Below are positions 45,601 to 58,039 of a DNA stretch of 64,000 nt, in pieces. The DNA is from Nematostella vectensis (Eukaryota > Cnidaria > Anthozoa > Actiniaria > Edwardsiidae). The stretch covers positions 8,554,313 through 8,618,312 of the forward strand of contig NC_064041.1 of the NCBI RefSeq assembly GCF_932526225.1, in the 5' to 3' direction. Each line of letters begins with the position of its first letter. The stretch's first letter is position 1. The notes under the pieces are model-generated. The model was not told the origin of the DNA. It made no database searches and worked only from the letters and a program-made list of their open reading frames with translations. Made by a program: the position numbers and the translations under genes.

Positions 45601-46254
45601 TCCAGGCCTAATTTCGACAGTAAGCACAGAAGTCACTACTTCCGATTGCCTTCCGTGATCAAGAAACATATATCCTTAAGTCTTCCCTATCATCTCCTGA
45701 TGACACAAATCCGGGGTTATGTTTCAAGTCCTGAATAGAAAAAAAATAAATATCGAAAACGTGGCGCTACGTGACTTTCGGAGCCTATATCGCGTCTTGT
45801 CTTATCCCATAGCTAATTGGTAAACGATTTTGTGTAATCAATGAGATATGCAGATAGATTCCAAAAGCTAGAAACAAAGTTAACGCTTTTTTTATACAAT
45901 TATAAGCTAGATAAGAGAAGATAAAGATACCCTTTTCAAAAGTAGCACTTTGGGGGATAGCATATTTGAAGAAACAGTTTTTTCGAACATGGAACACGTT
46001 TAAATGAATTTTTGTTTGCAACCAAAGTCGGCAACTAAATAATGAAATAGGCGAAAAAATATTAGGAAATACTTTTTATTATAACCTCAGTAAATAACCT
46101 TAGTAAAACATTTTAGATTTATAAAAAAAAAATGGTACAAGCCCTTCTCAATTTATAAGACATATTGCATGTTATCGAATCTTGCTAGTCCTTGCTGAAT
46201 TTTTCCCATATACTCTAAGTTTATGGCTAGGGTTGCAACAAGGTCCGATGAACG
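45601..46254. other. Intergenic region
   Basis: No gene or strong repeat seen. CCGTGATCAAG.AACAT near 45653 resembles 44508-44525 beside the 33-bp array, a possible shared repeat. Confidence 0.5.
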
Positions 46255-46555
46255 CACATTGTAATAAATGAAGCATATTGTAATAATTGAAGCATATTGT
46301 AATAATTGAAGCATATTGTAATAATTGAGGCACTTTGTAATACCTGACGCACTTTGTAATACCTGACGCACTTTGTAAAACCTGACGCACTTTGTAAAAC
46401 CTGACGCACTTTGTAATACCTGACGCACTTTGTAAAGCCTGACGCACTTTGTAATACCTGACACACTTTGTAATACCTGACGCACTTTGTAATAATTGAG
46501 GCACTTTGTAATAGTTGACACACTTTTTAATACCGGACGCACTTTATAAAACATT
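46255..46555. repeat. Tandem array with a 19-bp unit
   Basis: About fifteen units of the type GCACTTTGTAATACCTGAC. On the left the units have drifted to AGCATATTGTAATAATTGA. Three minus-strand frames remain open through it, which explains the open frames over this area. Confidence 0.9.
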
Positions 46556-49314
46556 TTGACGGCACTTATGCAATGAAAAAGAATGCTCTTGACGCAATTT
46601 TAAATAGAGTTTCCATGCTAGCAAAGCTAATCTGAAAGGTATGAAATTTGTTTTCCTGGTTCTCTTTTCTTGGATGTAGCACGTCCTGATAGCCACGCGT
46701 ATGTTCAATAGACGTTACTTTCGCGTGCTAGTTGGCAATGTTGGCAAGGTGTTTTTTTTCTTTTTGAGCGAATTTATAATACATAATTCTTCTTTTATCT
46801 TTGCATATTTATTAGCTATTATGCGGGTCAAAATGTGGTGGTTTAATACGGCTACTTATGCTCTCCTTTTGAGCTCCGTCAGGTTCGGTTTTGATTCTAA
46901 TTATCGATAACGTATCACTTTGAAAAACGATTTTTTCGCACTTTTTCGATCAAGGTGCCTCAAATGGGCTCAATTAATTTATCAAATAGCACGTTCTGGA
47001 GTTTCGTGGCCCTTTTTTTTTCTTTATTAAAAGGGACTTTGTCAACTATCCTACTGCCTGTCAACCCAGGCGTAGCAGAAATCCATATCGGCGTATATAC
47101 GATCCTTTTTTACGACTGCATTCGGTTAGCCACAAATGAAGTTATAGTTTTGTATGTTTCTTTTGCAATTGTATTTTTTTTTTCAGTAAATAATGTAAAC
47201 GATAATATAGGAGGGGCTGATGGAACCCCCCTTTATCGATCACATTTCGAGACGAAGTGAAGGGCTTCCGCAGCTTAATGTCACTTTTTGCAATATTATC
47301 AGCAGATGTAATTTAGCGGACCAAAACAGACCCTTTAATGCGATAATATCATCCGCATCCGCTGTTCTGTTATTTTGGGGGTCTCCACAAGATGTCTTCA
47401 AACAGCATGGCTAATTTTGCGCGCTTTAGGCTACAAACGCAGAGCTACAAACGCAGAACAGAGTAAGCGGTGCAGCAGTGATTCGTATGTGAATTTTAAA
47501 CATCCAAATATTTGGACTTCTCCCACCATCACACGGGGTAAGTAGAATATTATTAGAGGATAAAGATACTAAAAGAAGACGTTATTTTTTTATGGCTTGT
47601 GTGACTTTTGATTCGATTAGCACTTCTTCTTATTCTTTTGTTTAAATAAACAATTTTCATTTTTAAAATTTCATATTAATTCCATTCTACTACTTAATCT
47701 ATACTATTGAGAATAATGTAGACCTACCAAAATTTACCTCTTAGAAAAATATTAATCAAATAGCAACGCCAGCTGTGAAGGAAAATTAGTTAAGACAATG
47801 TATGTAGAAATGATTGTTTATTTGCCTAAATAAGTGCAGTTATAGGTTGTAGCTTATAAATTTTATTTCCATATAGAACACTAACACGAACATTTCAATA
47901 CCAATCATTTTCTCAAATGCATTCAAAACCCAAGCAGTATTTAGGTATTACTTTAATCGAAGCATACCAAAATAATTAAGGAAATAAAAAATAAATTAGA
48001 AGATGAATAAATAAAGATGGATAAATAAATAAATCAAAATGAAAATGTCTGGTCCTAGTCGATCTATCTGCATATGGTTTTACTGGAGCGACTAAACAAC
48101 GAGTTTTGGTTTGTAAACTTGCTTTTGAATCAACATAACGTGCCGTAAGATAAATTCTATTGGTATATATTTTTCTTAATATTGGTAAAAGAAAGAACAA
48201 GAATACGACTGAACTACAGAATGCTTTCCAATTAACATTTCGTTTTTATTCGATTTCCTCTTCTATAAATTTTAGTGTTAGACCTATATTTTTGTAAACT
48301 TGAATAGCATCATTATAAAAAAAATGGGTTGATTCAAATAAATAATAAAAAAATAAATAATCCCCCAAAAGTTAGTAGTTACGCAGCTCAAAATAAACAC
48401 AAAATATTAGGAAAATATTAGAGAGTTCTGGCGGGCTAAGGTTATGCTTGTGGCGGTAAAACATCGCGTCTTGTCGTTGACTTTCGTAGTAATAAAAGAG
48501 AAGCAGTTTATAAAAAAGAGATTTCCCAGCCGACTAGGCGCCCGATAATTACGAATGCTGACATTTTCTTGACATGGTTATAACGGTGGTTTGTAGACAG
48601 TCACATAATTAAATACATTTATACATTTAGGATTTGAAGAATTGAAATCAAATATGTTCTTGTTAGTGTCTCAGCAAATCTATTTAGAATAGAAGGATGT
48701 AAGTGTAAGCAACAAAAAGAAAAAAAAAATGAAGATAACAAGTACAATTACTGGTGGCCTTAATAATAACCAGAAGCATGGTGATCGGTAACCGCCCCGC
48801 TTCAATCCCCCCCCCCCCCTCCCCCCCCCCCCCCCGTCACGCAGGGAAGGGGATGTGAGTGGTTTGCAAATAAGGAAAAAGGTTTACAAACAAGTGTAAA
48901 TTGCTGGGGAATCTATAACTTGAAAGATAGGAACAGACTTTATGTGACAGTGAGTAAATTAGAGAAAAATACATAGCAAAACGTTACAGACGGAACCCTT
49001 ATATTGAATCTGTAGCCTTTAAGTGCAGGGGAATTCTCTTCAAAAACTCTATTCCAGTAAAAGGAACTTTTAATTTGAAAACAATAGACATCGAAAGGCC
49101 CTGAAAAAATGGCATTAAAAAAATAATTGGTTTTGTTTAGTTTATACGTTGATGAAATGATGAAATGGCAATTAAAGGTCCTGTAAACCCCAAGTATCAA
49201 ACAAACTATTTTGTCGATATTTAACAGAATTTCTCGATACTGAATATCGAGGTCTTGCCCTTTTCGGCCTAAAAGTTGTTGTTTTGTCCATTGCAATTTT
49301 ACATCCGGTTGAAA
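46556..49314. other. Gene-poor AT-rich region
   Basis: No gene that I can support. A frame at 46955-47260 (101 codons) has a hydrophobic middle but no start context, splice support or family match that I recognise. A C-run lies at about 48806-48836. Confidence 0.55.
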
Positions 49315-49340
49315 ATACGGCGGAAGTAAATTTACCTATA
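49315..49340 (+). repeat. Left partner of a 26-bp inverted repeat pair 1.85 kb apart
   Basis: ATACGGCGGAAGTAAATTTA followed by CC(C)TATA occurs here and inverted at 51163-51189 with one gap. The pair encloses the 17/18-bp array and the CGTCCACACTA element. Confidence 0.8.
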
Positions 49341-49584
49341 GGTTTTAACACTAATTTGATGGTTTTTGCGCTTAAATAAAACGACCTTCTTAAATTTTAA
49401 CAGCTACGAAAAATTTTTCATCGGAAAATATGATCTCTTCTTCATACACTGCAAAAGATCTTTGACAGAAATTTACTCTATCCCAGTTAGATTTTAAGGT
49501 TCTTCACGACACAAAATGCTTTGTGGGTTCTGCACGACACAAAATGCTGTTTTTCCAAGTTCATTTTGCAAACGCACTAGCTAA

Positions 49585-50040
49585 GGGGGCCGTCCACACT
49601 AAGGGGTCGTCCACACTAAGGGGTCGTCCACACTAAGGGGGTCGTCCATACTAAGGGGTCGTCCACACTAAGGGGGTCGTCCACACTAAGGGGTCGTCCA
49701 CACTAAGGGGGCCGTCCACACTAAGGGGTCGTCCACACTAAGGGGTCGTCCACACTAAGGGGTCGTCCACACTAAGGGGGTCGTCCACACTAAGGGGTCG
49801 TCCACACTAAGGGGGTCGTCCACACTAAGGGGTCGTCCAGACTAAGGGGGTCGTCCACACTAAGGGGGTCGTCCACACTAAGGGGGTCGTCCACACTAAG
49901 GGGGTCGTCCACACTAAGGGGCCGTCCACACTTAGGGGGTCGTCCACACTAAGGGGGTCGTCCACACTAAGGGGGTCGTCCACACTAAGGGGTCGTCCAC
50001 ACTAAGGGGTCGTCCACACTAAGGGGTCGTCCACACTATC
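49585..50040. repeat. Tandem array of about 25 units of 17/18 bp
   Basis: The unit CGTCCACACTAAGGGG(G)T is repeated about 25 times. Units differ mainly in having four or five G, so the period alternates between 17 and 18 bp. The unit equals the end motif of the inverted-repeat element at 50027-50200. Confidence 0.95.
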
Positions 50041-50200
50041 ACGGAATCGTTTGAATTTGTATACTTTTTGATACGTTTAGACCTTCCGTCCACACTAACA
50101 CGCGCACTGTATCCACCGAATCCGGATACTTTTGAAAACGCTGTCGAAAGTGAATCAAAACGAATCCGGATACTTTTGGATCCGTGTTAGTGTGGACGAC
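50027..50200. mobile_element. Inverted-repeat element with CGTCCACACTA ends
   Basis: The left end CGTCCACACTATCACGGA and the right end, inverted CGTCCACACTAACACGGA, are near matches. Two internal CGAATCCGGATACTTTTG-type blocks follow. It is directly joined to the 17/18-bp array on its left. Confidence 0.75.
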
Positions 50201-51162
50201 CACTAAAACTCGCAAAGCAAAACGATCAACACTTGGAAGGTTTGCGAAGCAGCCGATGATGACTCATCGTCAATAAAATGGTCTTTTCATTCATGAATCG
50301 TTTTTGTGATTTGAATTGTTTGGTGATTTATTCTCTCACAAGCCACATTAAACATAATTATGCTCTAAAATAGTAACGATTTGACGATATAAACATTTTT
50401 CAGTCTTTTAACTCTTTGGGAAGCATCATAATGCCGATTGAGATTGCAGTTAGCCTCCATAGAATTGAGGTATGGTAATAAAATTGGCCTTTTTAATGAG
50501 TAAACCATCCACTTTCTTTTCACGAGTGCGAAAATCTTACCATTTATTACTCATTTATTTCAGCTCACATTTCTTTTTCGCCGTGTCTACTTGCACGGCT
50601 TCCGGTAAAGGAAGAAAAAAACTAGTTGCACGGCTGTCTCCAATTTTCTCGATTTTTAGCCTAAATAACAAGTTTCTGACTTTAAGACACTTCCACGATT
50701 ATTTAGAACAGTATGAACGAAGCGTGGAGTTCGACATTTCATGCATCGTTCATTATTTGCTGAGAATTTAGTCCGTGGGCCAGAAAGTGAAACCCTACCC
50801 CCCGGAGATTTTGGGAGACATATATCATCTGAAAGCCCTTTCTATAGTGATTCCAAAAATATATGTTTACGCTTCTAAAAACTCCGGGTGTGGCCGTAAG
50901 GTGTGGTTGTTTATTCCAGTTAAAAACCACAGGGTACCCACGTCGGATTTTTTCTAAAACGATTGTTTAACTAAACTAAGATTTAGAAAAAGTAAGCCAA
51001 ACATTAAATTCTTGCATTTTAAGGCATATTTGCATATTTAATTTAGTGAAAAATCTGCTAAAAAGATCCTGGGAAGGTTTTGGGGGTACCACAGGGTACC
51101 CACACTCTCAAATTTGGAAAATATATTAAACAGCTTTGAAATTTGAAAGAAACAAATGAAAT
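50201..51162. other. Intergenic region inside the inverted repeat pair
   Basis: A plus frame at 50472-50771 (99 codons) is not recognisable. CCACAGGGTACCCAC occurs twice, near 50928 and 51089, indicating a further small repeat. No gene supported. Confidence 0.5.
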
Positions 51163-51189
51163 TATAGGGTAAATTTACTTCCGCCGTAT
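51163..51189 (-). repeat. Right partner of the 26-bp inverted repeat pair
   Basis: Reverse complement of 49315-49340 with one extra G/C pair (AGGGTAAATTTACTTCCGCC). Confidence 0.8.
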
Positions 51190-51966
51190 ATGACTTTTGT
51201 ATAATTTATCTATTTATTTCTCCACTTTCATCAATCATCTTAAAAAGGAAATGTCTAAAATCTGTTTATTGGTTCCCTTGCATTTTTCATTTCCCCCTTT
51301 TTCTGTTCTTTAATGAAAATTGAAATGTTCTGTTGAATGAAATGTTTAGGTAACAGTTTTAACTCTTTACTTAAGGCTTACACTTATATTTCTCTACCTT
51401 GGAGTTTTTGTAGGATTATTAATTTAATTCTAGAAACTCTTTTTGAAGCTCTGTTGTTGTCTTCATCATGGCAGGTTGACTGAAATGTCTCATTTAGTCG
51501 GGATGTGTCGGACTAGGTGTCTGTTATCTAGAATTTTCAAGTTTTGCAACCAGCACATAAGCATCCGAACTAGGTTAAAAATGGCGGGGATCTTCGAGGT
51601 TCCGCGCTTGAACAGCTTTTAAATTAATAAGGATAAGAATAGAGGCGTCGATACGATGGATCTCCGGACTGGTACTTTATTGTTACAAATACAAAAAAGA
51701 AGCATCTATTCTCATTTATTTTTCTTGCATATCAATTTTTGACACAAGAAGTCTAAAAAAAAAACAAGCGTTCCAATATTTTTTTTCTCATTATTTTAAA
51801 ATAATTGTCAAGCTTGAAGTTTTGGCCTGAACCAGCTGGGAAGTTACCTAGCAAGGCAACAGCGCTAGGATTTCCTCTTAAATTATTAACAAATTTTTAT
51901 CCAGTGCAAACCAAATCATGCACGAACAGAATGAAAACAAGTTTTTTACCCCGCACTATTTGCTAT
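51190..51966. other. Intergenic region
   Basis: AT-rich; no gene or strong repeat seen. Confidence 0.5.
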
Positions 51967-52079
51967 CTTCCCTGCTAGCGTCTTTTCTTTCTCTGTATTT
52001 CGCTGGGCTGGCATTCGTGAGGAAAAGAGACGCCAGCCCAGCGAAATACGGAGAAATGAGGTGTCTGTTAGCAGGGAAG
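51967..52079. mobile_element. 113-bp hairpin MITE with target duplication TTGCTAT
   Basis: Arms of about 46-48 bp start CTTCCCTGCTAGCGTC and end, inverted, GTTAGCAGGGAAG. The inner 24 bp (TATTTCGCTGGGCTGGC and complement) match perfectly around a loop of about 18 bases. The direct repeat TTGCTAT lies at 51960-51966 and 52080-52086. Confidence 0.9.
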
Positions 52080-52086
52080 TTGCTAT

Positions 52087-53146
52087 CCATTTTAGCAGTA
52101 GTTCTTTCTAAGATAATCACACAGAAAATTTTTGCGAGTTTAGACATAATATTGCATGTTACGTAAAGCGGATAAAAGGACAAGTGTAGTTAATTTTCAT
52201 TTCGTAAACAAAGTGCTATTCAGCTGCCCAAATCTCATATCATAATAAAAAAAGAACCCCAAAACAATTTCCCATTATTAAAACGTTGTTAATGAGGTGA
52301 GACCTACGTAAGTGAACACTGGTATATTGTATTGCTTTATTCTCATTGATTGTTCATTCACTTCTTTCCGGGTAATTAGGGCAAGAAAAAAAAACGCATT
52401 TGTGCAAAACAAAAAGAAGTTTCCAATTTATTAGATAATCAGATCTAATTGTTTTTTCTATGCTCCCTGCAAAGTCTGTTTAATTCCTTGTAGTGTGATA
52501 TGATTGGATGTTGAAATTTTTAAAGAAGAGACAGTAGTATTAATACGTTAAGCGTTGTCGCAGGGCGCACTATCTACCTTCGACTGAATGGATGGTGACT
52601 ACTCAAGGTGATAAGGTACGTTCCTTTTTTTATCCTACCAAAATAGTGTGAGAAATCACACCTAGGCTACTTTGAGGTAAATAAAGCTCTAACAACAAAA
52701 TGTTTTTAAAACACCCATCATGGTAATTTATAAAAAAAAAAGAAATTAAAATTCGATTTTTTTCCTCAGCTGTTTTGTTTCCCTAATATGTTAGATAAAA
52801 CTGCAAAAAGTTCGCCAATATTTCCTTTGCTTTGTCAACCGAGTGAGCCAGCGCCAGGAAATATTGCCGATGCCGGCGTTGTTTAACATTGGCATTTGAC
52901 GAGATTTAACCATAAAAGAACTATTTTGTCATTAAACATTGACATGAGAGGCTGTTGTTTCTAAGATTATCTGAGTGACCTCTTAATTCCCAAGTAGCGA
53001 TGATTGTTGAGGCGCAATGATTGTAGTTGAGAGTTTCATCGAGGCCTCCTTGCGAACATTCAATTTAAATATCATTTAAAATGAGATTTGAAATAAAATG
53101 AGATTGGCATGATCAAATGTGCTGCACATGCGACTGTTTTACTCGT
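52087..53146. other. Intergenic region
   Basis: AT-rich; no gene or strong repeat seen. Confidence 0.5.
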
Positions 53147-53330
53147 CACGGCTGTAGCAGGGGGTGAGGCACTGGAGGCGCGTCCCCCCCAATATTTTTT
53201 AAAAATTACAAGGGAATGACCAGTAGGGGCGTGGCTGTGCTCCCCAATATGCTCCCCAAATGTGTCTGTTTTGTGCCCCCCCCCCCTACCCAATCTTACA
53301 TGGCCCTGTGGCTACTGCTCTGTCATAGGG
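53147..53330. mobile_element. Family D element, diverged copy
   Basis: Contains CGGCTGTAGCAGGGGGTG, CCCCCCCAATATTTT, AAAAATTACAAGGGAATGACC and CTTACATGGCCCTG in the same order as the elements at 17919 and 23600. Ends and duplication are not clear. Confidence 0.65.
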
Positions 53331-54001
53331 TACTGACTGCTCCACGCAAATATACATTAATGAGTGTGAGTAAGCATTGTCACTGTACAACGGGCTAGCG
53401 TCCCCAGCGATTCTTTTACGTCCCCTATTAAAAGTTAATGAACTGCGGTGCGACACGGGAAAACCGGCTTTATTTTCTTCGAGAATTCAAGGGATTTATG
53501 GTCCCCAGTATAGAGAAATCCCACGAAAACAACCAACCAAACAAACAAAATAAATAAATAAAAAAGCTGACCTCCCCAGGTTTTAAAAAGCTCAATGTGA
53601 TTTCTGGTTTAGTTGATCAAAGGGCGTACGGTTTGCGAGAGTTACCTCCGTTTGGCGACTAGATTTATTTGGATCACTTCTTATGACAGAAGCAAAAAAA
53701 ATAAATACAAATATTAAGAGCAAAGTGTCACAAGCTAACATTGCAATAATGCTGTGAATTAAAAGGATATAAGGTTTAAGCTCCCCCGTAAACGTTTGTT
53801 TAGCTTATGATCGATTGAATTTTAATTAAAATCCCTACCGGAAAAAAATACATTTGAATTAGTCCCTAACCAGAAACAAATAGAATCCATTAAAGGACTT
53901 TATTTGTGAAACAGATCATACTACGGTTTTATTAGGAGTGGATAAATTGCCTCAGAAAGATCATCTTGCACCTGGCATCTGTTAATTCACATTATATTGC
54001 C
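53331..54001. other. Intergenic region
   Basis: AT-rich; no gene or strong repeat seen. Confidence 0.5.
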
Positions 54002-54357
54002 AATACACTCTTTTTTTTTATATATAAGAACCTTTTTTATAAGAACGTCCAGCCTGAGATTTCACAAAATTTTAAGAAGAACAATTTTAAGAAGAACACG
54101 CCGAGGCTCAGATATCAGAAAAATATTACTTTTTCAGTCCTGATGCGTTCTAAAATGCAGAATCAAATTGCTATTGATCATTGCTATTATTGATCATTTG
54201 TGTAATTCTCTTCCTATAATTCATTGGGTATTATATTTTTATATACACTAAAACTTAAGAACATCGTTAAGAACACAATCAGCCTTAAGATGCTCCAAAA
54301 ATAAGAACGGCCCAGCCTCAACTGAAGATTAGACGTTCTTATAAAAAAAAGGGTGTA
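54002..54357. mobile_element. Inverted-repeat element with ATACACYCTTTTTTTT ends
   Basis: Left ATACACTCTTTTTTTTTATA and right, inverted, ATACACCCTTTTTTTTATAA are near matches. AAGAACGTC, CAGCCTGAG and AAGAACGGCCCAGCCT blocks recur inside in both orientations. No coding. Confidence 0.65.
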
Positions 54358-56555
54358 TTTCTCTTCCGTCATCGTCCTCACAGTCGAACCGCGTATTAGC
54401 AACAGCCTTCCTAATGTCCCAAAAACGTGTCTAAAGAATAACCCTCGATTATGTAAAAAAATTGCTAAAGTTTCTTACTTATTCGATGCCATAACTTTCA
54501 AGTGCAATAATTAAAATATGGAAATATTATAAGAAAAACGTGCGAAGACGTGTCCGTTGTATCCTACTTCACAGGCGCATCGGCAATTCCACAGCCAACG
54601 TAGATGAGCAATAAATACGGGAAATAAGGGAAAAAAACGAAGGTTGGAATGCTATGTTTTAGGCCTATTTCAAAACAGACAAGACAGAGTAAGTCTTGCT
54701 GTAGTTTCGAGCGTTAAAGCGAAAAAGAGGAACTTGTTTTTTAACAAGATTATTTGCCTTGAAATTTGATTTTGAATGTTTATTTGGTTTTTCCTTTGGA
54801 TTTGATTAATCATAACCTGCTTATTTCTTATTAAATAGACTAAAAAAGAGAGGGGTTATAAAATAGTGCATTTGAGACGTCAGTAATTTCCTTTTTTTTA
54901 AATAGCTTTTAAAACCGAAAAACCGCCCAATATTTACGACTGCTGGCACTGGAAATACAGGAGAGATTGAGGAATATCACTTGTGTTGTGGTCATGACTA
55001 TGGGCTATTTCCAACGGTGTATTCTTCAATACGGGAAGTCGACGCCGAATAATAACGTTTGCTAAAACCTTCCACGTTCACAGATAAAAGAAAAATTAAT
55101 ACAAGTTGCAAGCGGCCCTTGTCTTTTGGTCAAAAGGCGGTAGGAAAAGGGAAAAAAGGAAAAGCCTCACACACGCCACAATCAATCTACTATAAAATTA
55201 AAACGATATTGTTTTTAAGCGCGAAATGTAAAACAAAGACAGCTATTTTCATTTTTTTTTTAAATTCAGGATCCCAAACGGATTTCTATCTATCAATTCA
55301 AGTGTGAACTAGCAGCGATGAGCGGGCGAGAAACAGAGGTGATAGTTTGACTTAAAAAGTATTTGGCAAGAATAACAAGGGGTTGGGATTAAACAGAGTA
55401 ACTGAGTAATATTTTCAACATCTAGCAGGTACAAAAAGTAGACAAGAGTTTGACATAGAAAGTTTCTGCTAAGATATTACTAGAACACGAGCGAACAAAG
55501 TTTGGAATTACAAATGGAGATCTATGGCTTATCTGCGAGGCCCCCACAGCCGTAACAGCTGTTGTGTTAACAAGTCAATCAGAGAAACGATATGGCAAGA
55601 GGATAAATGCAAAATCCAAATGGTTTCTAGAAAAAGCTATTATGTGATTGCAGTCGATAAGAGCCCCCACGATCCGCGTTGATGTGGTGTTCACGACCAC
55701 CGACACACGAATTTAATACAAATTTTCAATGTCCCCCAGGGAAGAAAACTCAAATAAGTTTACTAATATATACCTAATAAGTCTACTGACGTGGGAATGT
55801 TTTTCTATGGATCTGATAATTAAAATTTCCTTAGTAGTTTGAGGTTATGTCTTCTTTATGTCTGCTCTAATTTGCACGCTTTTACTTTTTGTAGCCTTTC
55901 TTTTTGCTTGCATTATTTTTCCTGATTTATACATATAATATTAAAATAATGAAAGAAATTGAAGGAATAAAGTAAAAAAAAAAAAAAAAACCGATCGACA
56001 GAACCCCTCGAATGATAAAAACCATGTAGTTTACTTTCAGCCACATCATGCAGATGCAGGGACAAATCGAAAATCTAGGAGGGGAACACAACTTGGACGG
56101 GGGACAAACATCCCCTCTCCCCCACCCCACGGACCATTAGAAAAGTGATAGGCGTGCATACTCTTGTTTCCTTGCCTGCAAAATCTGTATGATTTTTTTT
56201 CTGCAACTTTTTTATTTTGTTCTACCACAAAATTTTTAAGAAATGGCTGGCTTATATATCTTATGTGCTTTATTGTAATCAACATCTCCTTAATTTCAAG
56301 ATATTTGATAGGTTTTGATAGATATTTTAGACTGCAGACAAGCTATAGAAAAACTAGATGGTCTGCGTAGGCGTGGTGTAGACAAACTAGACAATGTTGT
56401 ATACCTCTGTGAAAAAGAGTAGTCATCGCAAATTGTGTTGATTTATAGCTGGTCATACCGGACAGAAAAAGGACTAAATATTTCTGGATATTTTTAACTG
56501 ATCCAGTCTTAGTTCAGCGATATTCCGCGCTTTCTCGGTGTCGTTGGATAATAAA
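54358..56555. other. Gene-poor AT-rich region
   Basis: No gene supported. An A-run lies at about 55975-55990 and a C-rich tract near 56100-56130. Short frames lack recognisable motifs. Confidence 0.55.
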
Positions 56556-56915
56556 TACCATATTTAGTCGAAAATGTGACCCCCCCGGTGCTTATTCTAT
56601 TTTTCGTGTTTTGAGTGCGCTTATATTAGGGCGGGCCATTTTTCTCTCGGAGACTAAAAAATACATTTTGTGCAAATTTTTTGAATGTTTATCCTTAACA
56701 AAGATGCATTTCTGTGAGAGAATCGAGCAAAAGAGCATCGAAATATATCCTCTTTGAATTAAGAAAGAAAACATTACTTAGATGTGATTTGTAACATTGT
56801 CTTTAATTGTCTCATAACAATCCTAAAAAAACGTCGGAATGAAGGCGCTTATTTGTAAGTGGAATTTACCAAATTTCCCGCTATATGTGCGGTGCTAAAT
56901 CGAGTAGATACGGTA
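56556..56915. mobile_element. MITE with TACCATATTTAGTCG / CGAGTAGATACGGTA ends
   Basis: The inverted ends match at about 12 of 15 positions. The GTGC.CCCC.GTGCTTATT and GGCGCTTATTTGTAAG interior blocks are also related in inverted orientation. TAC...GTA termini next to TA suggest a TA-targeting (Tc1/mariner or pogo-like) derivative; this is inference. Confidence 0.65.
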
Positions 56916-57912
56916 ACCTACAATCTTCAAGTTCTTAAAATATTCCTTAATACGGATTGGTTAAACTTCAGGTTTAGAAATATTGCTTGGGGCAAGGAAT
57001 CGAATACAAAATGCATCTAAATGAATCATTTCCCCAGGCTAATTTTCAGCGTTGTATTATCAATGATTCTTCATTTACAACGTTTGCATCGAATACCCTT
57101 CACGGGAGCCTAAAAAACTCAAAAAGATGTTTTAAATCCCATCGGTATCAAAAACAACCACAAATGCGATGCATTCTGGGTAGCTTGACACGATCCCTTT
57201 AAGGTAAAGTATATCGATTTGGCTACGCGAAGCTCAATCAGTATGGCACTATAATTATAGCATTCAATGCTAGTAGGGAATTGTGATTCCTTCCCCTCTG
57301 TTTCCTAAGGATAACCACCTCTTTATTTTATTACATATCTTTATAACTTTGTAGACTTGAATGTCATGGAAAGCATAGTCTTCTACGTATTCGCTTGTTT
57401 ATAGGATGCACTGGTTGCTTGGGGCGTTTTTGGCACCCCCTTAGATATCAAGTGGTTTTATTCCTTATCAGACATGATAAGTAGTAGTGAACCTATTAAG
57501 CTCTTTAGGATTTTTTCCAAGCCATAAGAAGCAATTAAAATGTTTATGCTCCTCAACACAGGACTAGTGGGGAAATAGCCTTGGCAAGCATAGCCAAGTG
57601 GCGTACAAGGCATTTTTGCGAAACACGAATATATTCCTTTTTTTCCCATTTGTAATCAGATGCGTTAGCAAGTTATGTTTCAGGCGGTGACAATTATTTT
57701 TTAAACAAATCTTTCTCGGGCGGGCACTTAGAGGCTTAAGGTTAAGATAGGGGGAAAGAAGGAATCACTGCGTGTTAAAAACCTAAAATTTGTAGTATGT
57801 TGAAACGGTATTTTTAATGCTCCTAGAAGATAACTAATTAACGTAACGTGGGCATTAAAGCATGCCCATGTTAACAAGTACCACTAGTACCACTTTATTA
57901 GCACCGCCATAC
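56916..57912. other. Intergenic region
   Basis: AT-rich; no gene supported. Confidence 0.5.
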
Positions 57913-58039
57913 CAGTGGCAGATCTAGGGGGTTTACACCCCCCCCCCCCCCCTTGGGCTGCCAAGTAACAAAAAAAATTACCCCCCCTTTTATCACTGAG
58001 CCAAACCCCCCCTTAAGCGAAAAGCTAGATCAGCCCCTG
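57913..58039. mobile_element. MITE with CAGTGGCAGATCTAGG end and 5-bp duplication CATAC
   Basis: Starts CAGTGGCAGATCTAGGGGG and ends AGCTAGATCAGCCCCTG, inverted. CATAC lies on both sides (57908-57912 and 58040-58044). C-tracts fill the interior. Confidence 0.85.

Noticed and set aside
46153..46554. Three overlapping minus frames with KVRQVLQSAS-like repeats
   Set aside because: Explained by the 19-bp tandem array.
46955..47260. 101-codon plus frame with hydrophobic middle
   Set aside because: No recognisable family, weak context and no splice support; kept as intergenic.
50472..50771. 99-codon plus frame
   Set aside because: AT-rich and unrecognised, lying between repeats; no supporting signal.
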